Shown: in pieces, positions 24,371 through 34,486 of the stretch
Numbering within the stretch: position 1 is the first letter of the stretch
How the letters are laid out: each line of letters begins with the position of its first letter
Assembly (NCBI GenBank): GCA_903813345.2
Contig: CAIIXF020000011.1
Span: 15,795,754-15,859,753 of the forward strand
Direction of reading: 5' to 3'
Length of the DNA: 64,000 bases
From: Owenia fusiformis
Lineage: Eukaryota > Annelida > Polychaeta > Sabellida > Oweniidae
The notes under the pieces: model-generated
Database searches by the model: none
The model's input: only the letters and a program-made list of their open reading frames with translations
What the model was told of the DNA's origin: nothing
Program-made: the position numbers and the translations under genes

Positions 24371-24576
24371 TCATGATCTCCCCAATATTTTTTCTCAGGT
24401 TGTTGCAAAATTCTCATTTTCACAATTTAGACCAAATTTCATCAAAATATGCCATTGTTTCAAGATTTTTCTCATTTTCAAGTGGGTGCAAATGGATTTT
24501 CAGGTGGGTGCAAGCCTATTTTCAAAATCTCAAGTGGGTGCTGCGCCCACTTGCTTTAATGCTGGGGAGATCACTG
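24371..24576 (+). mobile_element. 206-bp CAGTG-TCTCC MITE
   Basis: The left end TCATGATCTCCCCA and the right end, reversed, CAGTGATCTCCCCAGC are inverted. ATACC flanks both sides. Internal GTGGGTGCAA words recur. It is the same length (206 bp) as the copy at 47433-47638. Partial copies are at 16410, 29892 and 33420. The overlapping ORFs at 24324-24609 are read through the element and are not genes. Confidence 0.85.
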
Positions 24577-24581
24577 ATACC

Positions 24582-25409
24582 ATTTCAAAATCTATTAATT
24601 TCTAATTAACTTATCAACTGTATGTTTTCTTCACATCAGATCATTCTTTCATTGACAATGTTCATACTATCTGCAAAATGAAGTTAAAACAGTAAATACA
24701 ATTAATAAAGAAGAGGAATTATTCCAAAATAAATAAATGAAAATTAACTTAACAGTAAATAAATAAAGTATGCTTTCTTACCAGTTTGAGACCCGGAGTT
24801 ATGCTGAATATATTGTTACTTCATCTCTCGAAAATCCAAGATGATAATTGCATTATTGAGTTGTCTCACTCAAACGTTTCTCCAATTTCTTCTGACTCAG
24901 ACTCCTCTACTTAAATCGACGTTGTTTCACATTTCCATTTATATTTGGTTCGATACTTGCTTTAATGTGCTGTCTTTATATTCATGCTCCAATAATATGG
25001 CATTAATATGGTAAGATGAAATCCCAGCGCTTTTACTAATAACAAATAATGTCAATAATGTTTGAATGGTATTGTTTTTATATTTTTGTTTTGGATTCAA
25101 GACGTGTTTTACAGTTGAAGTAACTTATCCGTTTATATCCATATATCCCCAAGCTGTTTTATTAAATCAAACCACTTCTGTAAATATTTGAGAAAAAAAT
25201 CAATGTATTAGATATTCATACTTAAATGTAGGCGTCATATATGACATGTTGCAAATGTGATCAGTTTAAATACACCTTCGCGTTCATTTGCATTTTAAAA
25301 TTAGAGCTTAGGAGACCTTACTTAAGAAGCAACTGTAGTGTTATATATAGAAACATTTTATGGTGAATTCATTCAAAATGGCAGACTGACAGATGAACAT
25401 AAACAAGGT
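24582..25409. other. No gene supported
   Basis: A minus-strand donor-like CTTAC/CAG occurs at 24778-24782 with an upstream acidic run (EESESEEIGETFE) that is broken by a stop before the donor. Nothing else was supported. Confidence 0.4.
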
Positions 25410-25545
25410 ATTACCACCTGCAAATGGTTACTAGAGGTTGTAAAAATTTGTTACAGACACCGATTGCCAAATCCTAACTGCTATACACTGTCCACAAAAA
25501 GTTGGAGACTATAACAAAATGTCATGATTCTTGATGGTGATATAA
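25410..25545 (+). repeat. TGTCACCAC-family repeat, copy 5
   Basis: TATTACCACCTGC...TTTGTTACAGACACC...CCACAAAAAGTTGGAGACTATAAC...GATGGTGATA, with an inserted segment after the left end. Same orientation. Confidence 0.65.
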
Positions 25546-25619
25546 AAAAAGGGTGATAACAAAAGTTCACCCAAAGGTAATTTGTCGAACTGATGTTATT
25601 TTAATGAAGGAGAATATTA

Positions 25620-26185
25620 TGACAATAAGAGAAGACTAGGGGGAAAGAAAAGACCAGGGGTGATAAGAGACGGGGAGAAAGAGAAGACCAGAAGAAAAGA
25701 CCAGGGAAAATACGAGAAGACCACTTAGAAGATAAGAGAAGAGCAGGGCTAAGGGGAAGACATAGGGGAGATAAGAGAAGACCATTGAATAGAAGAAGAC
25801 TAGGAGAAAAAGAGAAGACCAGAGGAAAAGAAAGGACAAGGTGAAATAAGAGAAGACCACTTATTAGGAGATGAGAGAAGAGCAGGGAAAAGGAGAAGAA
25901 GACAATAGGGGAGATAAGAGAAGACCAGAGAATAGAAGAAGACTAGAGGAAAAAGAGTAGACCAGAAGAAAAGAAAGGACAAAGTGAATTAAGAGAAGAC
26001 CACTGGGGAGATAAGAGCAGGAAAAAGGACAAGACTATAGGGGGATAAAAGAAGACCAGGCGATAAAGAGAAACAGAGAAGCAGATGATACATAAGGGGT
26101 GAAGAGAGAAATTGTTATATGGATGGAGAGGACCTGAGAAAAGATGAGAATCAGATAGAGTAGAAGCAAGAACAATAGAAAGTAA
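25620..26185. repeat. Purine-rich GAGAAGACC minisatellite
   Basis: Irregular tandem words GAGAAGACCA, GGGGAGATAA and GAAGAAGACTA give over 500 bp of A/G-rich plus strand. The minus-strand ORFs (pyrimidine-encoded F/L/S-rich) are artefacts. The strand asymmetry could favour triplex or R-loop formation (inference). Confidence 0.9.
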
Positions 26186-27300
26186 TATTAATATACTAAT
26201 TCTGAACATTTGAAAACAATGTGTATATATCTATATTTAAACCTTAATAAAAAATAAACCCATCTAGATCTGGAAAATAAGAAACATATAATGTCAGGTT
26301 TACGGCAAATTTATTTGTTGCTATAGCAACAATGATTGGTAACATTTACAGATTGCAGAAATAAACATTTGAAAAACATAAAAAACATTTAACTACTTAG
26401 AAGATACAAAGCATGAAGAACTAATTTAGAAAGCCCTAGACAGAGAGATTTACGTTTTCTTGCATCCTGTGTGGTATTATAAATTTGATACTAAAATATG
26501 TGGGAGGTAGGGGCAGAGAAATTTACCTTAAAAATTACTTTTTGAAAGGCCTTTTTGAAAATAAAGCCTAGATTTAGGCAGATTTATCCTTAAGACCCAG
26601 CAGATCTACAAATCATGTTAAATATACATTGTGGAGGAACTTGACAAGCCAATAGCAAAAATAGATCTTTTTCTTAACAAAATGGTGAAGCCTAGAGAAA
26701 GTTTAATTCATGATCCGGCCTTAGTCAGAAAATCATGGCACTACATTTTAATATTGGATCATTATTACATCAATAATATAACTTAACCTCTTTACAGAAA
26801 CAACAACGATATTTTCAAAAGCCTGATTTTTTCTATTCAATCACGTTTCAGAATAAAACATCCCCCAGATATTAATGCTTCTAATTTGTTTTCTTTGATC
26901 AAAAAGTGCTTGTTGGAAATTTATGGAAACTGTTTGTAAATAACTTGTTCTGGTACTGATAGCAACATGCTTTAATGCCCATAAGGCTGTGCTACTGGAA
27001 TATATTGCTTGATCCTATTGCAAGATTGATCTGCTTCCTTGGTAGATAATCATCAAATTATACTATCTCACTCCTGGGGTCATAAATCACTCAGCAATTT
27101 TTTGAGAATGTGATGTGTACTAATTTATAAGCAATGCCTGTTGAGCTTTGTAATTTTTGAATCAATCTGAATAAAAGGGACCGTGTCAAATCGTTAGCAT
27201 TCAAAAAACACGAATCATTAAATGTAATTATCAACTGTGCAAAATTATATGGATGTCATTGTTAGATTAAGTAATTTAGTGATATGATGGTTAAAACTTG
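26186..27300. other. No feature seen
   Basis: AT-rich sequence without a supported gene or repeat. Confidence 0.5.
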
Positions 27301-27305
27301 GACAT

Positions 27306-27621
27306 CAAGGTTCTCACTAGGCTTTTAGAATCAAATGTCTTTTACCCTCTTGCTCCAGAGTCTTATAGCATTTCCCGAGTCTAAAAGGTTTAATTTTTCA
27401 TTTTTGTCACATTATTTGTGGTAAAACACTTGAGAAAATACATAAATTGGATGCAAACAAGGAATAGGAAGTATATTGTGACTAAAATAGGAAGATAATC
27501 TTAAGTACATGTTGTATGAAAAGTGTACTAATAGGATATCTCTGATCTCACATAGGGGAGGAGTAGTCTCGTGATACCACAAAAAAATCTGGGGTCTAAA
27601 AATTTCCTGGTGAGAACCCTG
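27306..27621. mobile_element. hAT-like MITE, TIR CARGGTTCTCAC
   Basis: The left end CAAGGTTCTCACTAGGC and reversed right end CAGGGTTCTCACCAGG are inverted. GACAT flanks both sides (27301-27305 and 27622-27626). It is 316 bp, related to 3308-3534 by its termini and the adjacent CTTTTAGA word. The ORF at 27412-27672 crosses its right boundary and is not a gene. Confidence 0.82.
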
Positions 27622-27656
27622 GACATCATGTCCAAACAAGGCATGAACATACAAAA

Positions 27657-27788
27657 TGTCACCACCTACCATTTGTTACAGACATCAACTGCCAAACACT
27701 GAATACCAACTTCCGAACACTGACCAATGAACACTGTCAACAAAAAAAGTTGGAGACAATATGTGACAATATTTGACATGTGGTGACA
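27657..27788 (+). repeat. TGTCACCAC-family repeat, copy 6
   Basis: TGTCACCACCTACCATTTG... to ATGTGGTGACATAATAA, preceded by the AACAAGGCATGAACATACAAAA leader. It begins 36 bp after the preceding MITE. Confidence 0.8.
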
Positions 27789-28122
27789 TAATAATTTATA
27801 ATATAGTCTTGTGTCAAATCCTTGGAATCTCCATCCTACCCCTATCTACTTTCCCTCCTTGTGGAGGTGATATTTATATGCCAGGAAATGTGTCACAAGG
27901 GACTGATGTAAGACTCTGTGTTATTTTATCTGATTAAGAATATAATTGTCAATTCTGCAACCTCAAAAATCCAATCAACTTTGTGACACCACTATTATGA
28001 GATCAAATTTATAAGATTCCACAAATTGATTTGGATATCAATTTGCTTTTGGCAGCAGGGAGTTATGCAAAAGTTATTTGGCATTCACTCTGGAAATATA
28101 AACAAGGCATTGACATGCAAAA

Positions 28123-28223
28123 TGTCACCACCTGCCATTTTAGACGTCAAATGCCAAACACATACTGCCATCCACAAAAACATTGGAGACTATAACAATA
28201 TGTCACCATTTCTGGTGGTGACA
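28123..28223 (+). repeat. TGTCACCAC-family repeat, copy 7
   Basis: TGTCACCACCTGCCATTTTAG to TTTCTGGTGGTGACA, with the AACAAGGCATTGACATGCAAAA leader. It is close to the family consensus. Confidence 0.82.
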
Positions 28224-28267
28224 TAAAATCAATATTTTGAAGAAGATAATTAGGGGTTATGTACTGG

Positions 28268-28400
28268 GAGGTTTTGGATATAGGGAATATCCCATTGGAT
28301 ATACAATATATCTTCCCGAGGGCCCGAAGGGACCAAGGGAAGATATATTGTATATCCCAAGGGAAATATATTTGCCCAGATATAGAATATATTCCCGGTT
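28268..28400. repeat. Hairpin with 21-bp perfect stem
   Basis: GGATATACAATATATCTTCC at about 28298 is perfectly inverted as GGAAGATATATTGTATATCC ending near 28358, around a GC-rich loop containing GAGGGCCCGAAGGG. A second GGAATAT/ATATTCC pairing lies outside it. The plus ORF 28237-28605 reads through this palindrome and is not supported as a gene. Confidence 0.8.
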
Positions 28401-28701
28401 AATATGTCATCAGGTATGGAATACTACAGTTGATTCATTTTTCTCACAAACACTTTTAATATGGTCCCTCAGACTATATAGGCCGCCCTGGTTTGGTTTG
28501 TTTCTTTCTAGAACAGGACATAATATTTCAGTGCCAACACATTTCACATTTTTCAAGTGCAGAAATGATACAATAATGAATGCTATAAAGTCCAATATAG
28601 AATAGAATAAACAAGAGCAAAATTAATAGACCTCCAGCTCTATCAATTTAAGTCAACAGAGTGACATCACCAATACAAGCACAAGGCATTAACATGCTAA
28701 A

Positions 28702-28803
28702 TGTCACCACCTGCCACATGCTAGAGATGCCGACTGCCAAATGCCGAACACCATCCAGAAAAAAAAAGTTAGAGACATTATATAACCACTTCTGGTTGTG
28801 ATG
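28702..28803 (+). repeat. TGTCACCAC-family repeat, copy 8
   Basis: TGTCACCACCTGCCACATG to CCACTTCTGGTTGTGATG, with the ACAAGGCATTAACATGCTAA leader. Same orientation as the other eight copies. Confidence 0.8.
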
Positions 28804-28876
28804 AAAACAGGTGCAGCCACCTGTCGGTCATTTTAAATTCAAAGACACACATGACTGAAATATGAGGATCAGAGAA

Positions 28877-29262
28877 ATGATGAGCAGTGTTAGAAAATAG
28901 AAATGATGAACAGTGTAAGAATATAGAAATGATGAACAGTGTAAGAACATAGAAATGATGAACAGTGTAGGAACATAGAAATGATGAACAGTGTAAGAAT
29001 ATAGAAATGATGAACAGTGTAAGAACATAGAAATGATGAACAGTGTAAGAACATGTAATAATATGAAATGATGAACGGTGTAAGAACATAGAAATGATGA
29101 ACAGTGCAAGAACATGTAAGAATATGAAATGATGAACAGTGTAAGAACATAGAAATGATGAACAGTGTAAGAACATGTAAGAATATGAAATGATGAGCAG
29201 TGTAAGAACATAGAAATGATGAACAGTGCAAGAACATGTAAGAATATGAAATGATGAGCAGT
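28877..29262. repeat. 26-bp minisatellite (GATGAACAGTGTAAGAACATA)
   Basis: About 14 units of 24-26 bp (AACAGTGTAAGAACATAGAAATGATG). A longer composite with GTAAGAATATGAAATGATG also recurs. Three overlapping minus-strand ORFs (132-184 codons, HCSSFLCSYTVHHF-like repeats) are open in all frames because stop codons are absent from the unit. They are not supported as genes. Confidence 0.93.
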
Positions 29263-29890
29263 AAAATAAGAGTAGGGAATTGACAAAGAGCGAAATAAAG
29301 AAAGGAGAACAAGAAAATGGACAGACAATTGTTTAACAGAAAAAATGAACCATGTAACAATGCAGAAGGGAATGACAAACATTAAAATGATGATGTGAAA
29401 AATGATGATGAGAAAATGATGATAAAATCATAAAAAGTGAATTGATGCAAAAGAAAGAGAATTGATAGATTGATATACGATGAATGAACAGTTGCTCAAC
29501 AAATCAGACAGATATGCTAATCATTTTCCTGACATTGATTCATCAGGCCCTAAAATCAATCTACCAGTTTGACATTGCTATTTCTCAAAACAAGCCAATA
29601 AAATAGAACATTAAACCCTCATATGAACCTAGAAATAATTCTGGGAAGCAAAAGAAAACAGAAAATGTTATTTCCTCATTCCATTTTAACAAAGCTAATC
29701 AGGAAGACTGAAGATGTCATAAATATGTTCTACAAATCGAGTAAAGGGCATGTGTGGAATTAAAAAAGTTATGTGACATGAAATATAAAATCAAATCAAA
29801 TATTCATATACTCAACTCTGTTTGATTATACATGAAAATTTACACAATCCTTTTCAATTCAAGCAAGCTTTGGAAGCTATAGAATAGTGA
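29263..29890. other. No gene; A- and GATG-rich
   Basis: Contains short GATGATGA runs near 29385-29425. No supported gene. Confidence 0.5.
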
Positions 29891-29891
29891 G

Positions 29892-30096
29892 ACATGATTT
29901 CCACAGTTTTTTTCTCAAATAGGTGAAAATTTCTCATTTTCACAATTCCAATCAAAACTGGTCAAAATATGCCAATTTTTCATGATTTTTCTCATTTCCA
30001 ACTGGGTGCAAATGGATTCTCTGATGGGTGCAAGCCTATTATCAAAATCGCAGGTGGGTGCTGCACCCACTTGCTTTAATGCTGGGGCGATCACTG
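29892..30096 (+). mobile_element. CAGTG-TCTCC MITE, diverged full-length copy
   Basis: Starts CATGATTTCCACAG and ends GCTGGGGCGATCACTG, about 205 bp. It has the TTCTCATTTTCACAATTC, GGGTGCAAATGGATT and GTGGGTGCTGCACCCACTTGC blocks of the family. No clear target duplication remains. Confidence 0.75.
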
Positions 30097-30454
30097 AAGA
30101 TATTAAGCTTTGAGACTTCTGGGACAGTTGTTACAACTGAAACTAAATGATCAGGGAAAATGGGAAAAACCATTGCAAGTCAATTCCAGGCTGAATTTAC
30201 TCATTGGATCACATGATTTATGTAGTATGCAAAACATCAAATTGAAACCAATTTTGACTCCTGATTAGACAAGTTGCGGACACATCAATTATTGGCCAAA
30301 TTGATTTGCTGTCGTCACTTTCTGACTGTTGATTAGTGATTGTTACCAAATTGATGTTTCTATTAAAATGTTCTTAAATATGGACTGACCGACCCATCTA
30401 TGTAATGCAATGCATGCAAGGGAAAATCACCATATGCGAAGATGCAAATGATAT
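30097..30454. other. No feature seen
   Basis: Unremarkable sequence between two mobile elements. Confidence 0.5.
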
Positions 30455-31364
30455 GACGGGTCGCAAAAAGCTCGCGCACGCATTGTTACACATTTTGTGG
30501 CGTAATCCAGAGGATCCTCGCTTTTAACATGATAGAATGTGACGTTTTTGAGAAAAATGTACACACATGAAAATCCTTTCGTCCTCCACATTTACCTCTA
30601 TATCTCAAAACATTTTAGACGAATAACTTTGATATCATATATATATTGTTAATGGGCTAGGAGCATCATAAAACACGAATCAATTGATGTTTTAGGTGAA
30701 ATAAATATACGTGTTGCTGTGCTTGAAAATAAGCGAATGGCGTAAATTAGCCCTATTTTAATGAATTTTGAAAACCTTTCGTCCTCCACTTTTCCACATA
30801 CAACAGAAAACACATACTTTTGTGAACAAAATCAACTATTTATTAATAAACTAGAGTTTAGGAGCAAAATAATCATGTATGATTTATTAAAAATTGATCT
30901 CGTATTTTTTGTTTAATGTACACCTGAAAAGTTGAAGGTACCAAAAAATGAGCAAAAAAGGTCGCTGTCAACAGATTCTATTTTTCAGACTCTATGACGT
31001 CACAATATGGGACGCTTACTAAAATTCATCCTTTGAAATAAAACTTCCATCTACCTTTATCAAGACGAAAAATAAGTATAATGGTCATATATTGTTTGAG
31101 TTATGAGCGTTTAAAGACGAAAAATAATTCAAAATGTAACGTGTCAACATGGGATATTTGCCAGATGTTTTGGTAAAAAACTCTTTTTTAAAAACGAACG
31201 CGCAAAAAATGTGAACGGAGTGTAGTTGATCTAAAATCTTCATAGAAACAGCTTTAAAATGATATATAACTTTAATTAGAATATTATCTTATAATCCAGG
31301 GAATCAAAGTAACATTCACGCGATACCCTTAAAAAACAAATGCGCCACCTTTTTGCGACACGTC
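30455..31364. mobile_element. 910-bp DNA element with GACGKGTCGCAAAAAG ends
   Basis: The left end GACGGGTCGCAAAAAGCTCG matches the reversed right end GACGTGTCGCAAAAAGGTGG, followed by GCGCA on both. TAT flanks each end, a possible 3-bp duplication. Inside, a block beginning TGAAAA.CCTTTCGTCCTCCAC is directly repeated about 200 bp apart (30565 and 30767). No transposase-like ORF is present. The superfamily is not determined. Confidence 0.7.
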
Positions 31365-32514
31365 TATAAATTCAATTTATCGGGAAATTACACTGATAAA
31401 AGAGCATGGTTAAAAAATAACATAATAAAAACTCCATTGTCGTAGTTTCTTCTCAAATGTCGCTCTTTTCTATTGCTCTTCATCACTAAGATGTATCATG
31501 ATTGATGAATTAAAAAAATCTAGTGTCATCAAAGGAAGGCCCTGGGACTTGAGGCTAATTGATGAGTCAAACGGATCAGTGAAAACCCATTAAGTACAAC
31601 TTAATATCAACATACTGTTTTATGCCAGAATAATCCTTAATAATATCATCAATGTATGCCCTTTATGGCCATCATCGCAACAAAACCTTGTGCTGAAATA
31701 TCACAGAGATCACGTTTTAAAACCGGAAATAAAACCCAAAAGGATGGATTTAAGGAATAATGAATGCAGATATGAATGAAACGCTTTAAATTGTAAAGAA
31801 ATGTCAGAAAATAAAACACTTCATTCAAATTTTAGGGAGAAAAAATGTAATAAATGTGAACAGAAGATATTTCATGTCAGGAAATGTTCATCTTCCCTAG
31901 TAGCTTGTAAATCTGTCGATTCTTATCTAAATTACAGTAAGTAAAGTAAGTACCATAATGGAAAATTAAGCTAGAAATATTAGATGAGTTAACGGTGCAA
32001 TCTGACACAATATTCTGATAAAAGACAAAAAGCAATCTTAATTAAGCTCAGATCCTATTTTTATAACCTACTGAGTCTAGCCGTTAAAAGGGTTATAACT
32101 TCCGTGATATTAAAAAGAGTTTCCGAAACAAGTTCTGAGCTGAACAAAAATTACATCCAAGGGTTCTACAGTGCTGAAATATATTTCTGAAATAGCTCCT
32201 TCAGGAAGAAAATGTAGCATTCTGATTTTAGGCTAGACAGAAATTCCAGTGATTTCCCCGGATTTCTCATAAGGATGCTTAATCCTAATATTTAATGTTT
32301 GGATTAAATATCTCAATTTTTCATATCCTTTTGACATTGTGCAAACATATTCTCAAATGTATGACATTTTATTTTTTATTTTTTAACAGGCTATAACAGT
32401 TTCTCTAGTAGGACATGACAGTATAGCTTTAGATGAATTAAATGTCCCTTTAAATGTTAGTCTCGGATTTTGATATTGGTACTTGAGTGGTAGGGGGTCT
32501 GGGGGAGGGCAGTA
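31365..32514. other. No gene supported
   Basis: AT-rich, no convincing ORF, splice pair or repeat. Confidence 0.5.
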
Positions 32515-32680
32515 TTAAAACATTTTTCACATTGGATTAAATTATGATTTGGGATAGTTGGGGTTGTTTTCTTTATGGCTGGAATACTTTTAGATGTTTT
32601 CCTTTTCGTGCTATGTTCTCAGTAGCCATTTTTGGTAATTTTCTATCGGCACTTGCACATTTATTGTAGAGACATATATA
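32515..32680 (+). repeat. Dispersed repeat shared with 1595-1740
   Basis: Shares TTTTTCACATTGGATTA, TTTGGGATA.TTGGGGTTG, CTGGAATACTTTTAGATG and CGGCACTTGCAC with the first copy, in the same orientation. Confidence 0.5.
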
Positions 32681-32699
32681 GGAGAAGCTGAATTTCAAA

Positions 32700-33010
32700 G
32701 GGTATGACACTCTCACTTACCCTTTGCATTCGTTTGACTTCACCTCTTAAAAGAGAGCTTCGTCTTCACTCTTTCAAACTAAAATAAACCCGTGAACTCA
32801 CCGCGCCAATCATGCGCAAATTTAATTAGAACGCATTTGGCGTATGTTTCTTCAAGCTCGCTGAATGGTGGAAGAAAGGCCAGTGCATAGGTCAGAAGTG
32901 ATTTATTACCCAAACTGTCACTGGTACCCGTCGTGTGGACGGGGCTACTAAACTGTAATATGGTCTCTACTAGGCAGAGTGTAGTTTAACTAGACTGCAC
33001 GCAGGGTAAC
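32700..33010. repeat. Dispersed TTTGCATTC/GCACGCAGGGTAA repeat
   Basis: It contains ACCCTTTGCATTCGTTTGAC, CTCTTAAAAGAGAGCTTCGTC and, 230 bp later, AGACTGCACGCAGGGTAACTCTC. Related fragments are at 4685-4790 and 17960-18060. The consensus and class are unresolved. Confidence 0.45.
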
Positions 33011-33419
33011 TCTCACTTGAAACAGATTTAATACCTTCTAACCAACTGCATTAATTCATGTTATTGAAAAAAACTTTTATAAGCACTCATATTCACAATA
33101 AAATACAAAGAAATAATCATGATTTTTTAAGAGCTTTTTCATAAATACTGATATGCATAATAAAATACTAAGAAATCATATTATTGTGATTTATTATAGC
33201 AATAATCTCGGTAGCTGTTAATATCGTTGTTATAAATGCACCATCTCTAATCAGAATATCGCATGCTGCTGGCTCACTTCCTGTTCGTTATATTTTGCGG
33301 CTCGTTAAAACAATTTGGCTCCAAGGTGTTTTCTTTATTCTTAGTTTGTTTCATCTCATATTAATGAAGTATCTCTCTTGATCTTGTAAACACATCTAAA
33401 AGGCAGAATCAGATCTACG

Positions 33420-33550
33420 CAGTGTTCTCTCCAAGGTTTTTCTCGAGTAGGTGCAAATTTTTCATTTTCACAATGCAGACCGAAATTGGTCAAAATGTGC
33501 CTATTTTTCATTTTCAAATGGATTTTCAGGTGGACGCAAGCCCGTTTTTC
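33420..33550 (+). mobile_element. Left fragment of CAGTG-TCTCC MITE
   Basis: Starts CAGTGTTCTCTCCAAGG, continues GTAGGTGCAAATT and CAATGCAGACCGAAATTGGTC, and stops after GGACGCAAGCCCG. The right half is missing. Confidence 0.75.
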
Positions 33551-33944
33551 ATGTATAATTATCCTCTCAAAATAATCCTCAGATGTAATATCTCTAAATA
33601 AATATATTATCACTTTGTGTTATTTCAGGTTCAATATACAAAAATTGGGAAAATATGTGAACATCTCTCTTTGTAAACACCTCACTACTAAAGATCACAA
33701 GAACATTTCTTCGATCTTTTGATTTTTTGAAAATTAAGTGCCACTTTTTGAAAATTTGGCTCATTTAATACACCTTTTTTCAAAAATGAAATACAAAATA
33801 ATGACCTCCCTTGTTTTCAAATCTATTATTCGTAGAATTTACATAGTGAGAAACATTTTTTTTGTGTGAAACATAAGGTAAAAGCCAAAATGGTAGGTGC
33901 CCTTTGATCATCCCCATCATTTGACACCTGAGCATCATAATGCA
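33551..33944. other. No feature seen
   Basis: AT-rich. The minus ORFs at 33780-34142 overlap a repeat and have no exon support. Confidence 0.45.
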
Positions 33945-34062
33945 ATAAGTTATTGAATGATTTGAAGTGCAATACAGGGACAATCTCAGTAGCAATACAT
34001 ATTGGTACAGCACAAGAGCTGACCAATCAGAGGGTTTCATTTTACAGATCATACAATAAATA
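33945..34062. repeat. Short relative of the double-hairpin repeat
   Basis: GTTATTGAATGATTTGAAGTGCAATACAGGGACAATCTC...ATTGGTACAGCACAAGAGCTGACCAATCAGAGGG parallels 11755-11920 but lacks the inner half of the second stem. Confidence 0.7.
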
Positions 34063-34309
34063 TGCATATTGAATGTTGTATAAAGAGGGCTTTGGGTATG
34101 TAATACATCAAACAAAATAAATGTGAATTGTGTTGGATGCAAACATTTTTTGAAATCTCTGATTTTTGAAAAACTGATTTTGAAGAAATTCCTGAGTAAA
34201 CTTAATGCAAAATGCTGTTTTCATATGTGACTGAAACATTATTTTTTGTGGTTAAAATAAAAGGATGAATATTTTCTATTTTTCTTTAATCATCAAACTT
34301 TACCTAATT

Positions 34310-34486
34310 AGACTCCAGATTGAAAATCTGGAGTCTATTGTTTTTGCCTGTTTTCTTATTAGACTCCAGATGAAAATCTGGAGTCTATTGCTTTCGTCAG
34401 TTTTCTTTATTATTAGACTCCAGATTTCATCTGGAGTCTATTGCTTTTGCCAGTTTTCTTATTATTATTATTATTATTATTATTAT
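34310..34486 (+). repeat. Three stacked 5' heads plus TTA microsatellite
   Basis: Three successive modules each begin AGACTCCAGAT, fold into a short hairpin with ATCTGGAGTCT (34310-34336, 34361-34386, 34415-34439), and continue ATTG.TTTYGYCWGTTTTCTT(T)ATTATT. The last leads into (ATT)n at 34460-34486. The hairpin arm AGACTCCAGATTT is the exact inverse of AAATCTGGAGTCT found near the 3' end of every body unit downstream. I read these as 5' termini of Helitron-like elements whose bodies were displaced rightward by later insertions. Confidence 0.7.

Noticed and set aside
25636-26209. Hydrophobic F/L/S-rich minus-strand ORFs resembling membrane proteins
   Set aside because: They are the complement of a purine-rich minisatellite, and the composition alone explains the apparent hydrophobicity.
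28778-29382. Three overlapping minus-strand ORFs of 132-184 codons
   Set aside because: They are the 26-bp minisatellite read in all three frames. The unit lacks stops, and there is no splice or start support.
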